In this document: positions 12,172-21,714 of the stretch, piece after piece
Layout of the letters: each line of letters starts with the position of its first letter
Position numbering within the stretch: the stretch's first letter is position 1
Assembly (NCBI RefSeq): GCF_037975245.1
Contig: NC_092569.1
Span: 5,884,501 to 5,948,500, forward strand
Reading direction: 5' to 3'
Length of the DNA stretch: 64,000 nt
Source of the DNA: Apostichopus japonicus
Taxonomy: Eukaryota; Echinodermata; Holothuroidea; Aspidochirotida; Stichopodidae
The notes under the pieces: model-generated
Databases searched by the model: none
What the model was told of the DNA's origin: nothing
What the model saw: only the letters and a program-made list of their open reading frames with translations
Program-made: the position numbers and the translations under genes

Positions 12172-12665
12172 ATCATGAGTACCGTGAGTACAAGTAGAAT
12201 ATATGTTGATATGAGTATGAGTACAAGTAGAATATATGTTGTTATGAGTACAAGTAGAATATATGTTGATATGAGTATGAGCACAAAAAGAATATCTGTT
12301 GTTATGAGTACAAGTAGAATATATGTTGGTATGAGTACAAGTAGAATATATGTTGATATGAGTATGAGTACAAAAAGAATATCTGTTGTTATGGGTATAT
12401 ATGAGTACAAGTAGAATATATGTTGATATGAGTGTAAGTACAAGTAGAATATATGTTGATATGAGTATGAGCACAAAAAGAATATCTGTTGTTATGAGTA
12501 CAAGTAGAATATCTGTTGTTATGAGTACAGTTGGAATATATGTTGATATGAGTATGAGCACAAAACGAATATCTGTTGGTATGAGTATGAGTACAAGTAG
12601 AATATATGTTGGTATGAGTGCAAGTACAAGTAGTATGTTCCTTGGTATGAGTATATGTATACACG
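12172..12665. repeat. Minisatellite array downstream of receptor copy 1 (27/33-bp units)
   Basis: About 16 units of GAGTACAAGTAGAATATATG-type sequence followed by TTGTTAT or TTGATAT, some with an extra GAGTAT hexamer and some as GAGCACAAAAAGAATATCTG. Unit lengths are multiples of three, which explains long open frames on both strands (12,130-12,871). These frames are low-complexity by-products, not genes. The array begins about 175 bp after the receptor stop codon and may lie in its 3' UTR; an AATAAA occurs at 13,188-13,193. Confidence 0.9.
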
Positions 12666-13538
12666 GTTCTTAGCACGAGCAGGAGGGATGTTACATTAGT
12701 TCCTATACTACTTTGGAAAATGTCCCAAATATGAGCGCGTCGGGTACAAATCCGCAACTGACAAAGTAGGAGTACATGAAACTGTACTCGAATATGAATA
12801 CCATTATATGAACGCACTTCAAGTCTGATAGACAGCATGGTCACGGTTATATCACTACACAGTGTTACCATATTCTAAATCGCTTGTGTGAAAATCTCAT
12901 CTAAATGCAATGTTTTTTTCGGTGCTGTTCAATGCAATTGTATGCAACTTTACCGATTTACAATAGACGAAATTTCAGATTCCCAGAAAATATAAACTAC
13001 AAGAAAAACAAACGAATCCAATAAACTTTGAACCGTAATTAGCTGTATCATTTGTGACAAAGTTTGTCACGAAAAGCTTTTAAATTCTTCTTTATAGCCT
13101 CCTTTTTTGAAATATTCTTTGTATACTTTGTTCATCATACCGTGACACTTTTGAAAGATTCTACATTACCCTTGGGGTGTTCTGAGGAATAAAGAAGTTT
13201 TAGATTCTACGCGCTTTAGAATAACACAAAATATCTTTCATTTGATACTTTTTATTTGCAATTTTTGTTCTCAGTGACGTGTTGTGAAGTTTAGTACGTA
13301 ACATGGTACCTCAACAATTTCATATTTTTTAAATCAAAATGTTTAGTTAGTTCAAGGTGAATGTAAAGTTAGTGGGACTTAACAAGTCAACAAATACAGT
13401 ATCATTAACTTGACATATTATTAAGTCAAGGGTAACTTTTTTTTGCAAGATATCATGAGTGAGTGTAACTTGAAGGCTCGTTAAAATGTTGGTTTCGATG
13501 AAATCGTAACCTTTCAAGTCATGCAGGCGGATGAGTGA
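12666..13538. other. Unit 1 block after the minisatellite, no gene
   Basis: Duplicated in units 2 and 3 (31,620-32,498 and 44,030-44,920) and partly in unit 4. Contains a near-perfect palindrome, GTGACAAAGTTTGTCAC (about 13,053-13,069), kept in units 1-3, and an AATAAA at 13,188. No coding pattern. Confidence 0.5.
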
Positions 13539-13608
13539 ATGGATGTGTGTGTGCGTGTGGGTGTGTGTGCGTGTGTGCGCGGACGCGCGCGCGTGTGTGT
13601 GTATGTGT
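13539..13608. repeat. TG/CG-rich microsatellite, unit 1
   Basis: Imperfect (TG)n with interspersed CG, TGTGTGTGCGTGTGG-like, about 70 bp. Threonine/histidine-rich frames on the complementary strand here are artefacts of this repeat. Confidence 0.9.
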
Positions 13609-14414
13609 GGTGCCTTGCTTGTAAACACGATATCTCAAGAAGAGAAGCATTGACCAATCTCATATTTCGTGTGTAAGAGTGCCTCATTAAGTAGAAGAAA
13701 CCTATTGTTTTGGTGGGGTTCAAATGTCATTTGGGGTCACCAGGGGTCAAATTGTGAAAACATTTTCCATAATCTACCGTATCTCCCACCGTTCAGCCTA
13801 TTAGTTAACATATGCGTTACGCCTCATAAGAGCAGGAGAGGCTGTTGGCAAATGGAAAGTAGCTTATGGGCATCAGTAGAATTGAATCAAAACTCACGAA
13901 CAAACCTCCATAGGCTGTAGTGTTTCGCTTCGCTGCATACTTCTGCTACAAACATTGTGTTCAAAAAGGTGTACTCGTTGTACATACAGCGTTGCTATTG
14001 AAACGAACGATATCACTGAATCATCGATATTAAATATTTGCCTCCGTTGTTATAATTTTCCGTCGTATTTCGCAAATGTCGAGATTCAGTGGCAAATAAA
14101 AACTTCATGTTTGGATGTAGGTACGTTGGGGAAATGGCTACGTGCCGTTTACGAAATTACTGTTGCCTATAGAGTTTATCAATGACCGATCTCAATGCAA
14201 ATTAACTGTAAAATAACAATTTCGTAGAGGAAACGGTTTGGGCTTACGAAGTTTGTAATATGTTTTAAAGGCATTCATAAATATGTAGTGTTCAAATATT
14301 AATTTCTCAACCAATTTAAAAATATTTACCGTCGATATCGCGACGGCTTGGTTTGGCACAGACAACCCCTGCACAGTAGAGTATATGCAGGTACACTACT
14401 AAAAATAAGCATTG
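13609..14414. other. Unit 1 block between TG tract and transposon, no gene assigned
   Basis: Frames of 60-87 codons here (13,669-13,920; 13,955-14,185) recur in units 2 and 3 only because the units are recent duplicates. They match no domain I recognise, and differences fall in all codon positions. I treat the block as non-coding. Confidence 0.5.
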
Positions 14415-16244
14415 TTAAAGGTCAAGTGACACGTAACAGATTTCCTTCAAACTTACACAAATTGAAAAGATATCAAAACCCTATATTCCAAATTTGGAGT
14501 TCCACAATTGTTTCTTTGCTGTTTTAATTAAGTTAATAACCAAGCTAATTCCGAAAGATAATGACGTCACGGGGGAACCGCCAATGTTACCAAAACTAAG
14601 TATGCCTAATATGCTAACCGAGATCAAAGCCGTAAACAAAACGTCACAAACAGTAAACAAAATATCAGATGAGAATGGGTGCACAGCAGTACAAGAAAGT
14701 TTCGTGTTCGTGAACACTGTATACAGCGATAGCTTAGTACCAGTGCACTCAGCCAGCCTAGCTGCCTATAAGTAAAGATTGGCTTGGACCTTCGAGCGAA
14801 TCTTATGTGTGCAGTGCGCCCTTCACCAGTTAAAGTTTCGATTCCTATCGCCTATCCGCGCAACTTGGACTTGGAACACCAACAGCTCGCCGTCTACAAG
14901 ACAATGCCGTTCCTTCTCTATTTGGAGAAAGTATCTTCAAATCTCGAGGAGATATAGAAACAAGTAGGCCTAGACCAGTAGTTGCGAAGCTGGATCGGAA
15001 AAGAGTAAGTGTATTTTCTGGCCTAGGCCTACTACAACAATGACTAACTTGGTATTATTACTATCTTACAGTAGGCTAATTCTTATAATTTCGTTCAGTT
15101 AGTTAGGCCCTAAAGTAGGTACGGCGACGATAAAGTTAGGCGTAGGCTAGGGCTATATTAACTTTCATTTGTGGTACATCATGAAAAATCCAGAATAACA
15201 AGCATAAGATGTTTACATGTCATTTTGCCCAATATTATAATGTGCTCCCACCTATCTATATACTCAGAGTCATAGCTCATATGTTTCACAGTATAGGAGA
15301 TCCTTATATTTTGCCATTTTTGTTGGTAGGGCTGCAATTTTTGTTGCAAGAGAAAACGCTTGTGACAGGTACTTTCAAACAAACAAACTGCTTTCTTAAA
15401 TGAACTTTCATAACTTCCTTGTTATTGCCTTTCCCAATTTTCAATACTTAGATTAATCTAGAAGCTGTTCCCCAACCAACTGCAGTGAAAATAAAGGCAG
15501 GATTCTGCAGAATGTACATCTCCATCTAAAGGTAGCATGATCTTATAGACATGTGCTTGATATTACCGAAAAACAGTTGGGAAATGGGGGAGGGGAGGGT
15601 GGTGACAGGCATTAAAGATTTAAGTAGTCAGTTTTGAACGGGATACAAGGAATCTCCACCAGTAAAACATTGAGGCATGTAAATGGGGGGGGGGGGGCAA
15701 GCTTCCAGACAAAAAGGAGGCAGGGGGGTTGGGGGGAGAAAATGTGGTAGAGAAGTGTAAGCTAGGGTAATACAAGGAAGAATGGAAAACTTTCATACAT
15801 CTATAGAGTATTCTATAGCAGAAGTGAGTACAGGGGCCAAAATTTTAGAAACAGTACTCGTTGAAAGCAAAATAGCAATTAAAACTGCACATCGGGCAGG
15901 CTGACTAGGGGATAATATACATTGTATTTTATCCATCATATCCGCCTGCCTGACGAGAGTGGTTGAGGATGCTATACCTGATGGCTTCACAGGAAAATAT
16001 AAAGGCTACAGCTATAGTTACTGAGAGAAGGGAGATTACATTACTTACGTTATACTATATGAAACCAAGCTGAAGTCATTTGCAATGCTCATGGTGTGAG
16101 TGGCCCATATTTTTGCAGCCACATAAAGCAGGAGGATATGCTCTGCTTCAGAAAAGATAAGTGAACCATCTAGGCAGCTGACCCCTGTCCAAGAGCAGCC
16201 TACTGTATGTGTGTGGTATAATAAGCGTTTATTCTAATTTTCAG

Positions 16245-16482
16245 TGAATGTAACACATGTAGAAGTCCAGTGTTCACTGGTCCCCCTACCACCATTGAAG
16301 TTGCTGACTGGACCAACAGAGACAAGAACACCATCAAAGCAACCAGGGCCATCTCACAGTGGCGATGATGGTCCGTCTGCTGCTATGGCATCCACATCAG
16401 GATACACCGAAAAACCGCCAGGTAGTCCGGACTACACTCCATCAGTTAACTCATCTGAACATGACAAAGATGACCCTTCAAG
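16245..16482 (+). pseudogene. Candidate internal exon of the element's transposase-like gene (Ser/Pro/Asp-rich linker)
   Basis: Bounded by a good acceptor (TTCTAATTTTCAG) and donor (AG|GTAATT), open throughout. It encodes about 79 residues rich in Pro, Ser, Gly and Asp, ending DYTPSVNSSEHDKDDPSR. Such acidic, low-complexity linkers commonly follow the THAP domain in THAP-type transposases. I recognise the style, not a domain. No THAP exon is visible between the left TIR and this exon, and no transposase core lies between it and the next exon, so the gene is not intact. Joining directly to 17,187 gives an early stop. Confidence 0.35.
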
Positions 16483-17186
16483 GTAATTTTCAAGATTGAT
16501 AGTAGATTAGTCTGGAAAATCAACTGGTGCCATAACTTTCTGGAAAGAGGATCATTATCAATTTTGACACCAACACTGTGGGGCAGTCTGGAATGTGTGG
16601 TGAGGCCATCAGTCTTTACTTCAATTAGCATATACATACTGTATCTGGTAGAGTTGTCACAGCTGTATGTGAACAAGAAATAAAGGCACAAACAAGTAGT
16701 TGGATTTTACAGAGTATATTATATCTTCACTTGGCTGGATATATGCTACTGAATACAAATGGTGAAAGTTGCATCTTATACACTCTTTTACCATGGATTA
16801 CAAGGGGATGGGACAGGATGTTACTCTGTCCACATGTTTACTTTACTACATAAACAGTGGTTAAGCTACTGAGACAATGACCACACATCCTGCTGAAGAT
16901 TACATAATCCATAATATTAGGTGCACAAACAGGTGTAGGGTTTTTGTTGTAATCAGTGAAAAATATATTGGAATTGTTCAGGCACAAGTTGTCAGGTAAA
17001 ACCTGACCCATGTATCCACACCAATTGAGGTGTACTCAGCTGTCGCCTTAGTTGGGCATCCAAAGACTTGACCGACAACTGTGCCATGCCTATTGACCGA
17101 ATGGAGTGATTGGAATGCCTCTATCTAAATGGTATGTTTTTATGAACTATTATTATATTATTCTTCATATCTTTACTATTCTACAG

Positions 17187-17363
17187 ATTATGTATGGGAA
17201 CTTCTTGACTGCTTGCAACAACTTCTGCAGAAGTGGAACTCTGGGAGAGGAGTGTCCTGTTCCTGTCAGAAAAGAGCCCCCACCCCTTGCAAGCTCCTAT
17301 GTTCATCCGAACAATGAGGATGCCATAAACCAACACCGAAGCAGATTTCAAAAGCTTTGCTAA
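17187..17363 (+). pseudogene. Candidate terminal exon of the transposase-like gene, frameshifted
   Basis: Preceded by TTCTACAG. One frame reads YVWELLDCLQQLLQKWNSG; a neighbouring frame then reads PPPLASSYVHPNNEDAINQH and ends RSRFQKLC-stop. The two pieces together look like one C-terminus split by a frameshift. The His-x(n)-Glu-Ala-x3-His-x-Ser-Arg-Phe ending resembles C-termini I associate with THAP-linked transposases (recollection, not checked). Alternative: an unrelated small exon. Confidence 0.35.
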
Positions 17364-18915
17364 AGTACTGTAGTTGATGGCCTCCCAAGTTCTAGTTTTG
17401 TTTCATTGTGGTGGGGAGCAATCGACTCTGTGAATCGTCTGTTCACATGGTGTATGGCACAGCTGCAGAGCAGTGTTAATTAACAGATTGCTACCAGCCT
17501 TTAGGGAAGTTGCTAAAGTTTTACATTCAAGTTTTACTTACATCTGGTTTCCATTGTAACTAACTATTAGTAATGATAACATTATATTTAAAAAAAAGTT
17601 CCAATGACAAGTATTCCTTTCTAGAGAGCTTAGACTTCATAAATGTAAATTTCATGCTGACTAACTATTTGTATGCAACTTTGGTGTTTCATACATGTTG
17701 CCAATTTTTTGTTTTTCTCGAAAAGAATTGACAGAAATTTGCTGTTTGTTCCCCGCATGGGATAAAATGTGATTTTTTTTATCTCATTTATGATCAAGTA
17801 ACCTTGATATTCCATGGATTAATGAACAATTTCAGATTGATTCTCATTACACTTTTATTAAAATGAAAGCCTAAGCTCTCCAGATCCCATTGACATAGTG
17901 CTTTAGGGTACTTTATTCAAACTATTCTTCTATTTTAACCTAGTATATTTGAGATTTCAATCATCCAGATTTTGTTGGCAGGCTACTAGAAGTGACAGCT
18001 TTGCTTACAAGAGAGAATACATACAAAAAATTAACTTGAGTTTTTATTATTTATTACTGTTATGTACTTCCCAAACTTGAAAATGTAAAATTTCATCCAA
18101 GATTGTAGTTAATACCATGAACCAGAAAAATGTAAGCTAGAATTCCAAAATGTTGACCATTCAGCCACAAAACAGACAGGACTGAACCCTGTTTCTATAA
18201 AATTTTGCAGAAATGATACTATGACTTGGCATAAACAGTCCACATTCTCAGTCTTGATAATTTAAATCCTTCATACTGTTCAGATGGAAAAGCTTCTCTA
18301 ATCCTCCTTACTGCATAGGATGGGAGAACAACACAAATCTCCTTCCCTAAAAACTGCTAGCTCATCCGTGCAAGTTGTCTGTATACTGTGTGTCTGTATT
18401 TCCTGTAAAATATTCATATGAAAACCAGCTAAAAAAGATGAAAACACAAAAGCTTGGTAGCCATCTGAAGATGTCAATTTTAAACTTCTATATGATTTCC
18501 AGAATTTGCTTGGCCCCTAAATCTGCCTCCCATAAAGTAAGCCTAGCTATGCCATTTATACAAACTGATCATTGTATCTCGGGGACTAAAATTTGTAAAT
18601 GGATCGTGCACAAGCATGGTGGACATTTTTTGTGTGGCATTTGTTTCAATGGCTCAGTGTTAATGACTACTATGTCAGTCAGCATGATAAGGGTTAACCT
18701 CAAGGGCCCAGTTTTTGGTCAAAATGACCTAATCAGAAGCAGGTTTTGAACATGGTGCACAAATTTTCTTGATCAAATCTATATCTTAATGTTATTCCTT
18801 TCACAGCGAAACAAAACTAAACTATGAATAAACGCTCTGTATTGTTACATCTTTCAACAGCAGGTCAGAGCAATGAATAAAGGTATACAACAAAAATAAT
18901 GTATTCTATACTTAC
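17364..18915. other. Interior of the 6.16-kb transposon, no gene recognised
   Basis: AT-rich sequence between the two convergent relic genes. The 124-codon frame at 18,375-18,749 on + has no recognisable domain. I see no transposase catalytic region. Confidence 0.4.
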
Positions 18916-19109
18916 TCTTGGATCCTGTTTTCCTGTGCACGTCCACCATACTGTTGACGGTACATGTAGTAGGCTGTCTGAAGAAACAATGGGATCAGGC
19001 ACATAGCTTCAAAACCTGGGTGTATAAGGTGATGCATGCAGCAACTTCTTCATCCATCACAGTCCTTATCTATTTCGCTGCAGCATCTACACTCCCTTGC
19101 TGTAGGCAC
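18916..19109 (-). pseudogene. P2X7-type zinc-binding (ballast-like) domain exon, disrupted
   Basis: On the minus strand an acceptor TTGTTTACAG at 19,110-19,119 opens an exon that ends at a strong donor, GTAAGT (18,910-18,915). The exon begins VPTARECRCCSEIDK, the Cys-rich signature of the domain known from the P2X7 receptor C-terminus and many free-standing invertebrate proteins. Further on HPGFEAMCL and LQTAYYMYRQQYGG appear in the same frame, but the middle part (DEEVAACIT) is in another frame. Two offsetting indels create an in-frame TGA. The domain is therefore recognisable but dead in this copy. It belongs with the PYMFEP exon at 19,838-20,008 on the same strand. Confidence 0.7.
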
Positions 19110-19837
19110 CTGTAAACAATGCAAACCAGTTCAAATAATAAAGAGCCAATTCAATGACTTCATACCAACCTCAATTATTGGGGCATACTGTACTAACATG
19201 TCAAAATAGAAAAGGGGCACCTCTGAAGGGCAATCTACTATTGAAGCTCCTTACAAGTAACATCACTAGTAAGGAGGGGGTAGCCTCTTCTTAGAAGTCT
19301 TTCCTCTGTTGGGACAATGCTGCAAAGTTAAATAAAACAGGACGATATTGCCTCGTTTCCAACTCTTTCCCACTTCTGAATCCATTCCCTAGTTTGAGAA
19401 AATCTGGTTATGAAATTAGCTCAAGCAGAAATGACAAAAAGTTGGTGTGAGGTGCCACCTTCTCCCTCCCCCCCCACCCTTTCCATGATTTGTGGTAACT
19501 TCACTAATTTGCCACTAGGCCTACAACTGCTAGGAAATTAATAATAGGCCACCTCTGAATTTGTTGTGCACTCTTCCAATTGGCTCCTTCAATCTACTAA
19601 CCAAATGAAATATGTCTGTGTGACATGTTCCTGGGGCATGTGCTGCCACAACTTTTAAGGAAAATAGTAACTTCCTTAACTTTACTCGACCGCAAATGTA
19701 TTCATGTTAATTTTGCTGCCCCATCAACAAATTGGCTAGCTAAGTGTATGAGCAAAGTTAGGAAACATCGGTTTTAGGCCTAACTAGTGACACAACTATC
19801 CTATATAAAGTATAGTACGCTTGGCGTAACGTTACCG

Positions 19838-20008
19838 TTATATTCCGTCGAGACGATCAATTTCGACATCGCTGTCCGATCCCGCTTCCTCTTCGCTGGT
19901 CTCCGGTTCGAACATGTAGGGAAAAACTTCCCCGCGATCGTCCACCATGTCCCTTACTTCTTCGCCATTGCTATCTAAATACTGTGTGTCAATGCCACCG
20001 GTAGCCAT
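19838..20008 (-). CDS. First exon of the PYxFEP / P2X7-domain protein of the transposon (relic)
   Basis: Starts with ATG in good context (GAAATGG, complementary to about 20,005-20,011) and encodes 56 residues: acidic, with VFPYMFEPETSEEEAGSDSD near the middle, then DRLDGI and a stop. The PYxFEP motif followed by an acidic run is what I associate with N-termini of invertebrate proteins carrying the P2X7-type zinc domain, and that domain is found about 0.75 kb downstream on the same strand. A donor-like GTAACG lies just past the stop, so the stop may be a later mutation. Confidence 0.5.
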   Translation of the reverse strand: MATGGIDTQYLDSNGEEVRDMVDDRGEVFPYMFEPETSEEEAGSDSDVEIDRLDGI

Positions 20009-20583
20009 TTCGCGATGTGTATAAGCTATGCTGTGCTGTGTATATATGCGTACTACAGTGCGTGTATATAAACTGTATTTGGTATAGCAATAGCAGTTCC
20101 AAGCGACGATATCATGCACTTTCGACTTGGTAAACAAATGACGTCATTTGTTTTCGGCTTTCCCTGAACGAGTCAATCTAGCCGATTTTTGCGCAGTTTA
20201 TGTTGCTTGATAGGAAGAAAATGCAAGGAATTTATGAAAAAAGAAGTCAATGGATGTTTTGTTCGATGTCTTATGTATCAATTTGTGATTTTTTATCTTA
20301 ATCCAAATCTTAACTTTCTTGTAACAGACTGCTGAAGAAGGTAATATTTTCGAGAAGTTTGAGATTTCTCCATACCCAATGCACTGCGCAGAACATATAC
20401 AGTTTGCACTCTTCTGCGCTCCCCCGTGACGTCACTGAATCTATTACGTAATAGTACTTTTTACCGATTTCTACCCCTTTGGAGACGGAAAAAAATCGCG
20501 GTGTTGGGTTTTTGTTAATGTAAGAATTGTTAAGTTTAAGTAATATTATGCAAAGTCAAGTCTACGTGTCGCTTGACCTTTAA

Positions 20584-21447
20584 CAATGTTACGTGTCAGA
20601 ATACCATTACACTTAACTTGGCCAAGCATCTTCAAAATTACTTCTTAAGGCCTTTCCTACATGCCATCAGTCATAATTCGCAAAATATACAACAATTTAA
20701 GGAGTTTTGAGACAACCTTGATATTATTGCTGCTAGGATTTTTAGCTAAGATTTCACCAAACACCACTTGCGTTTGGAAGATAGATCTTTTAACTTTTGA
20801 TTTTCATTGCGTAAAAAATCGCTTTGATTTATGCAGTGTAAGGGAGTAATTGCGAGATTTTTCACGCACCAATCTGCAGCTAAAAGACAAGGTAAATAAC
20901 TTGGGAAATGTACGAATACCTACCGTAGCTGCTTATTCATGATTCTGTGATTGATGATTCTGTGTGTGACATGTTTTACTTTGTTCAACACTCAGTTTAA
21001 ATTTCATACTGCACAGAAACTTATTATTATCCATGTGCAATTACCAAGCACCATGTATCTGCACACGTAACCTTTGTTCCCTGATGTTGTAGATCTGTAC
21101 TACGGAGACTTCAACATCAATCATAGTACCGAGTGAATTTTGCGTTTTCTCGATCATATTTTTAGTCACGGTCCCCAAATCGCGAGTAAATGTAAGCAGG
21201 CAAAGAATTTCGAAGAAAAGCAAATACAAGAAACTGATGTGAAGTCTAGGTAAGCTAACAGAGTTAGTCTGAATTTCGTCTCTTACTTACTTACACGGTA
21301 TTCCAAGAGCTGTATAGTGGTAAGTTTGCAAATGAGATATAATAATTGAGTAGTCTCTGATAAGGATTAAGGCCGATTAAATCATATGTACTTTGTTTGC
21401 CACTTTATTGTGGTGTATCAATAACAACGGCATGTATGCTGTAGCAG
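20584..21447. other. Unit 1 block right of the transposon, no gene
   Basis: Continuation of the duplicated unit (matches 33,385-34,250 and 45,790-46,672). Frames of about 60 codons on both strands (20,661-20,849; 21,041-21,229) have no recognisable motif and recur only by duplication. Confidence 0.45.
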
Positions 21448-21569
21448 ATATTGCTACCCGCCGGCTCCGTGATCGCGAAACAAGCGGCGCATTTCGAACC
21501 TCGGACAAAACTAGCACCTTCGACGCAGGCTCAGACCAAGTGCCGCAGAGGTTCCGAGCTGCTATGTTG
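21448..21569 (+). other. Exon-like 122-bp GC-richer island, unit 1 (donor lost)
   Basis: GTAGCAG precedes an open 122-bp stretch encoding IATRRLRDRETSGAFRTSDK and on to AAML. It is more GC-rich and codon-like than its surroundings. In units 2 and 3 it ends at TTG|GTAAGC, a good splice donor; in unit 1 the G of GT is C, so the donor is lost. It may be a stray exon of another gene copied with the array. There is no supporting partner exon. Substitutions between units change amino acids (D/N, P/T, L/V), so no constraint is evident. Confidence 0.3.
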
Positions 21570-21714
21570 CTAAGCCAGTTCGCCCCTGAACAACAATTAC
21601 AGAGAGATGGAGGAGATAATGTGTGTATGCACCATTATTTAATTATTTCTTTAAACTCTATTTCATTGAGGATGACTCGGTAAACCAGAGCTTATCTTCC
21701 ACGAGGCCTTCAGT

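Larger units (their letters stand above)
14415..20583. mobile_element. 6.16-kb DNA transposon with TTAA duplication and 17-bp TIRs (Kolobok/piggyBac-type site)
   Basis: Element 14,419-20,579. The left end AGGTCAAGTGACACGTA matches the inverted right end AGGTCAAGCGACACGTA (one mismatch). TTAA flanks both sides (14,415-14,418; 20,580-20,583). Units 2 and 3 keep the empty site: CATTGTTAAAAATGTTACG near 33,380 and 45,790 equals the expected excised sequence with one substitution. A subterminal inverted repeat, TGACGTCACGGGGGA (about 14,562 and 20,421), supports one element. It holds + strand exons of a possible transposase (16,245-16,482; 17,187-17,363) and - strand exons of a PYxFEP/P2X7-type zinc-domain protein (19,838-20,008; 18,916-19,109). 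TTAA sites are used by piggyBac and Kolobok; the relic genes favour Kolobok-like, but this is inference. TA duplication cannot be excluded. Confidence 0.8.

Noticed and set aside
12172-12665. CRISPR-like regularly spaced repeat
   Set aside because: Contiguous tandem minisatellite without unique spacers, in a eukaryotic intron-containing context.
12130-12871. Long Thr/Tyr/Leu-rich open frames on both strands downstream of receptor copy 1 (also 31,302-31,831, 43,830-44,114 and 54,886-55,284)
   Set aside because: They are translations of the 27/33-bp minisatellite, whose unit lengths are multiples of three. They have no starts or domains of their own.
13347-13723. His/Thr-rich minus-strand frames over the TG tract
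   Set aside because: Microsatellite artefact.
13669-14185. Frames of 76-87 codons conserved in units 1-3
   Set aside because: Conservation is explained by recent segmental duplication. No domain, and no sign of codon-position bias among the differences.
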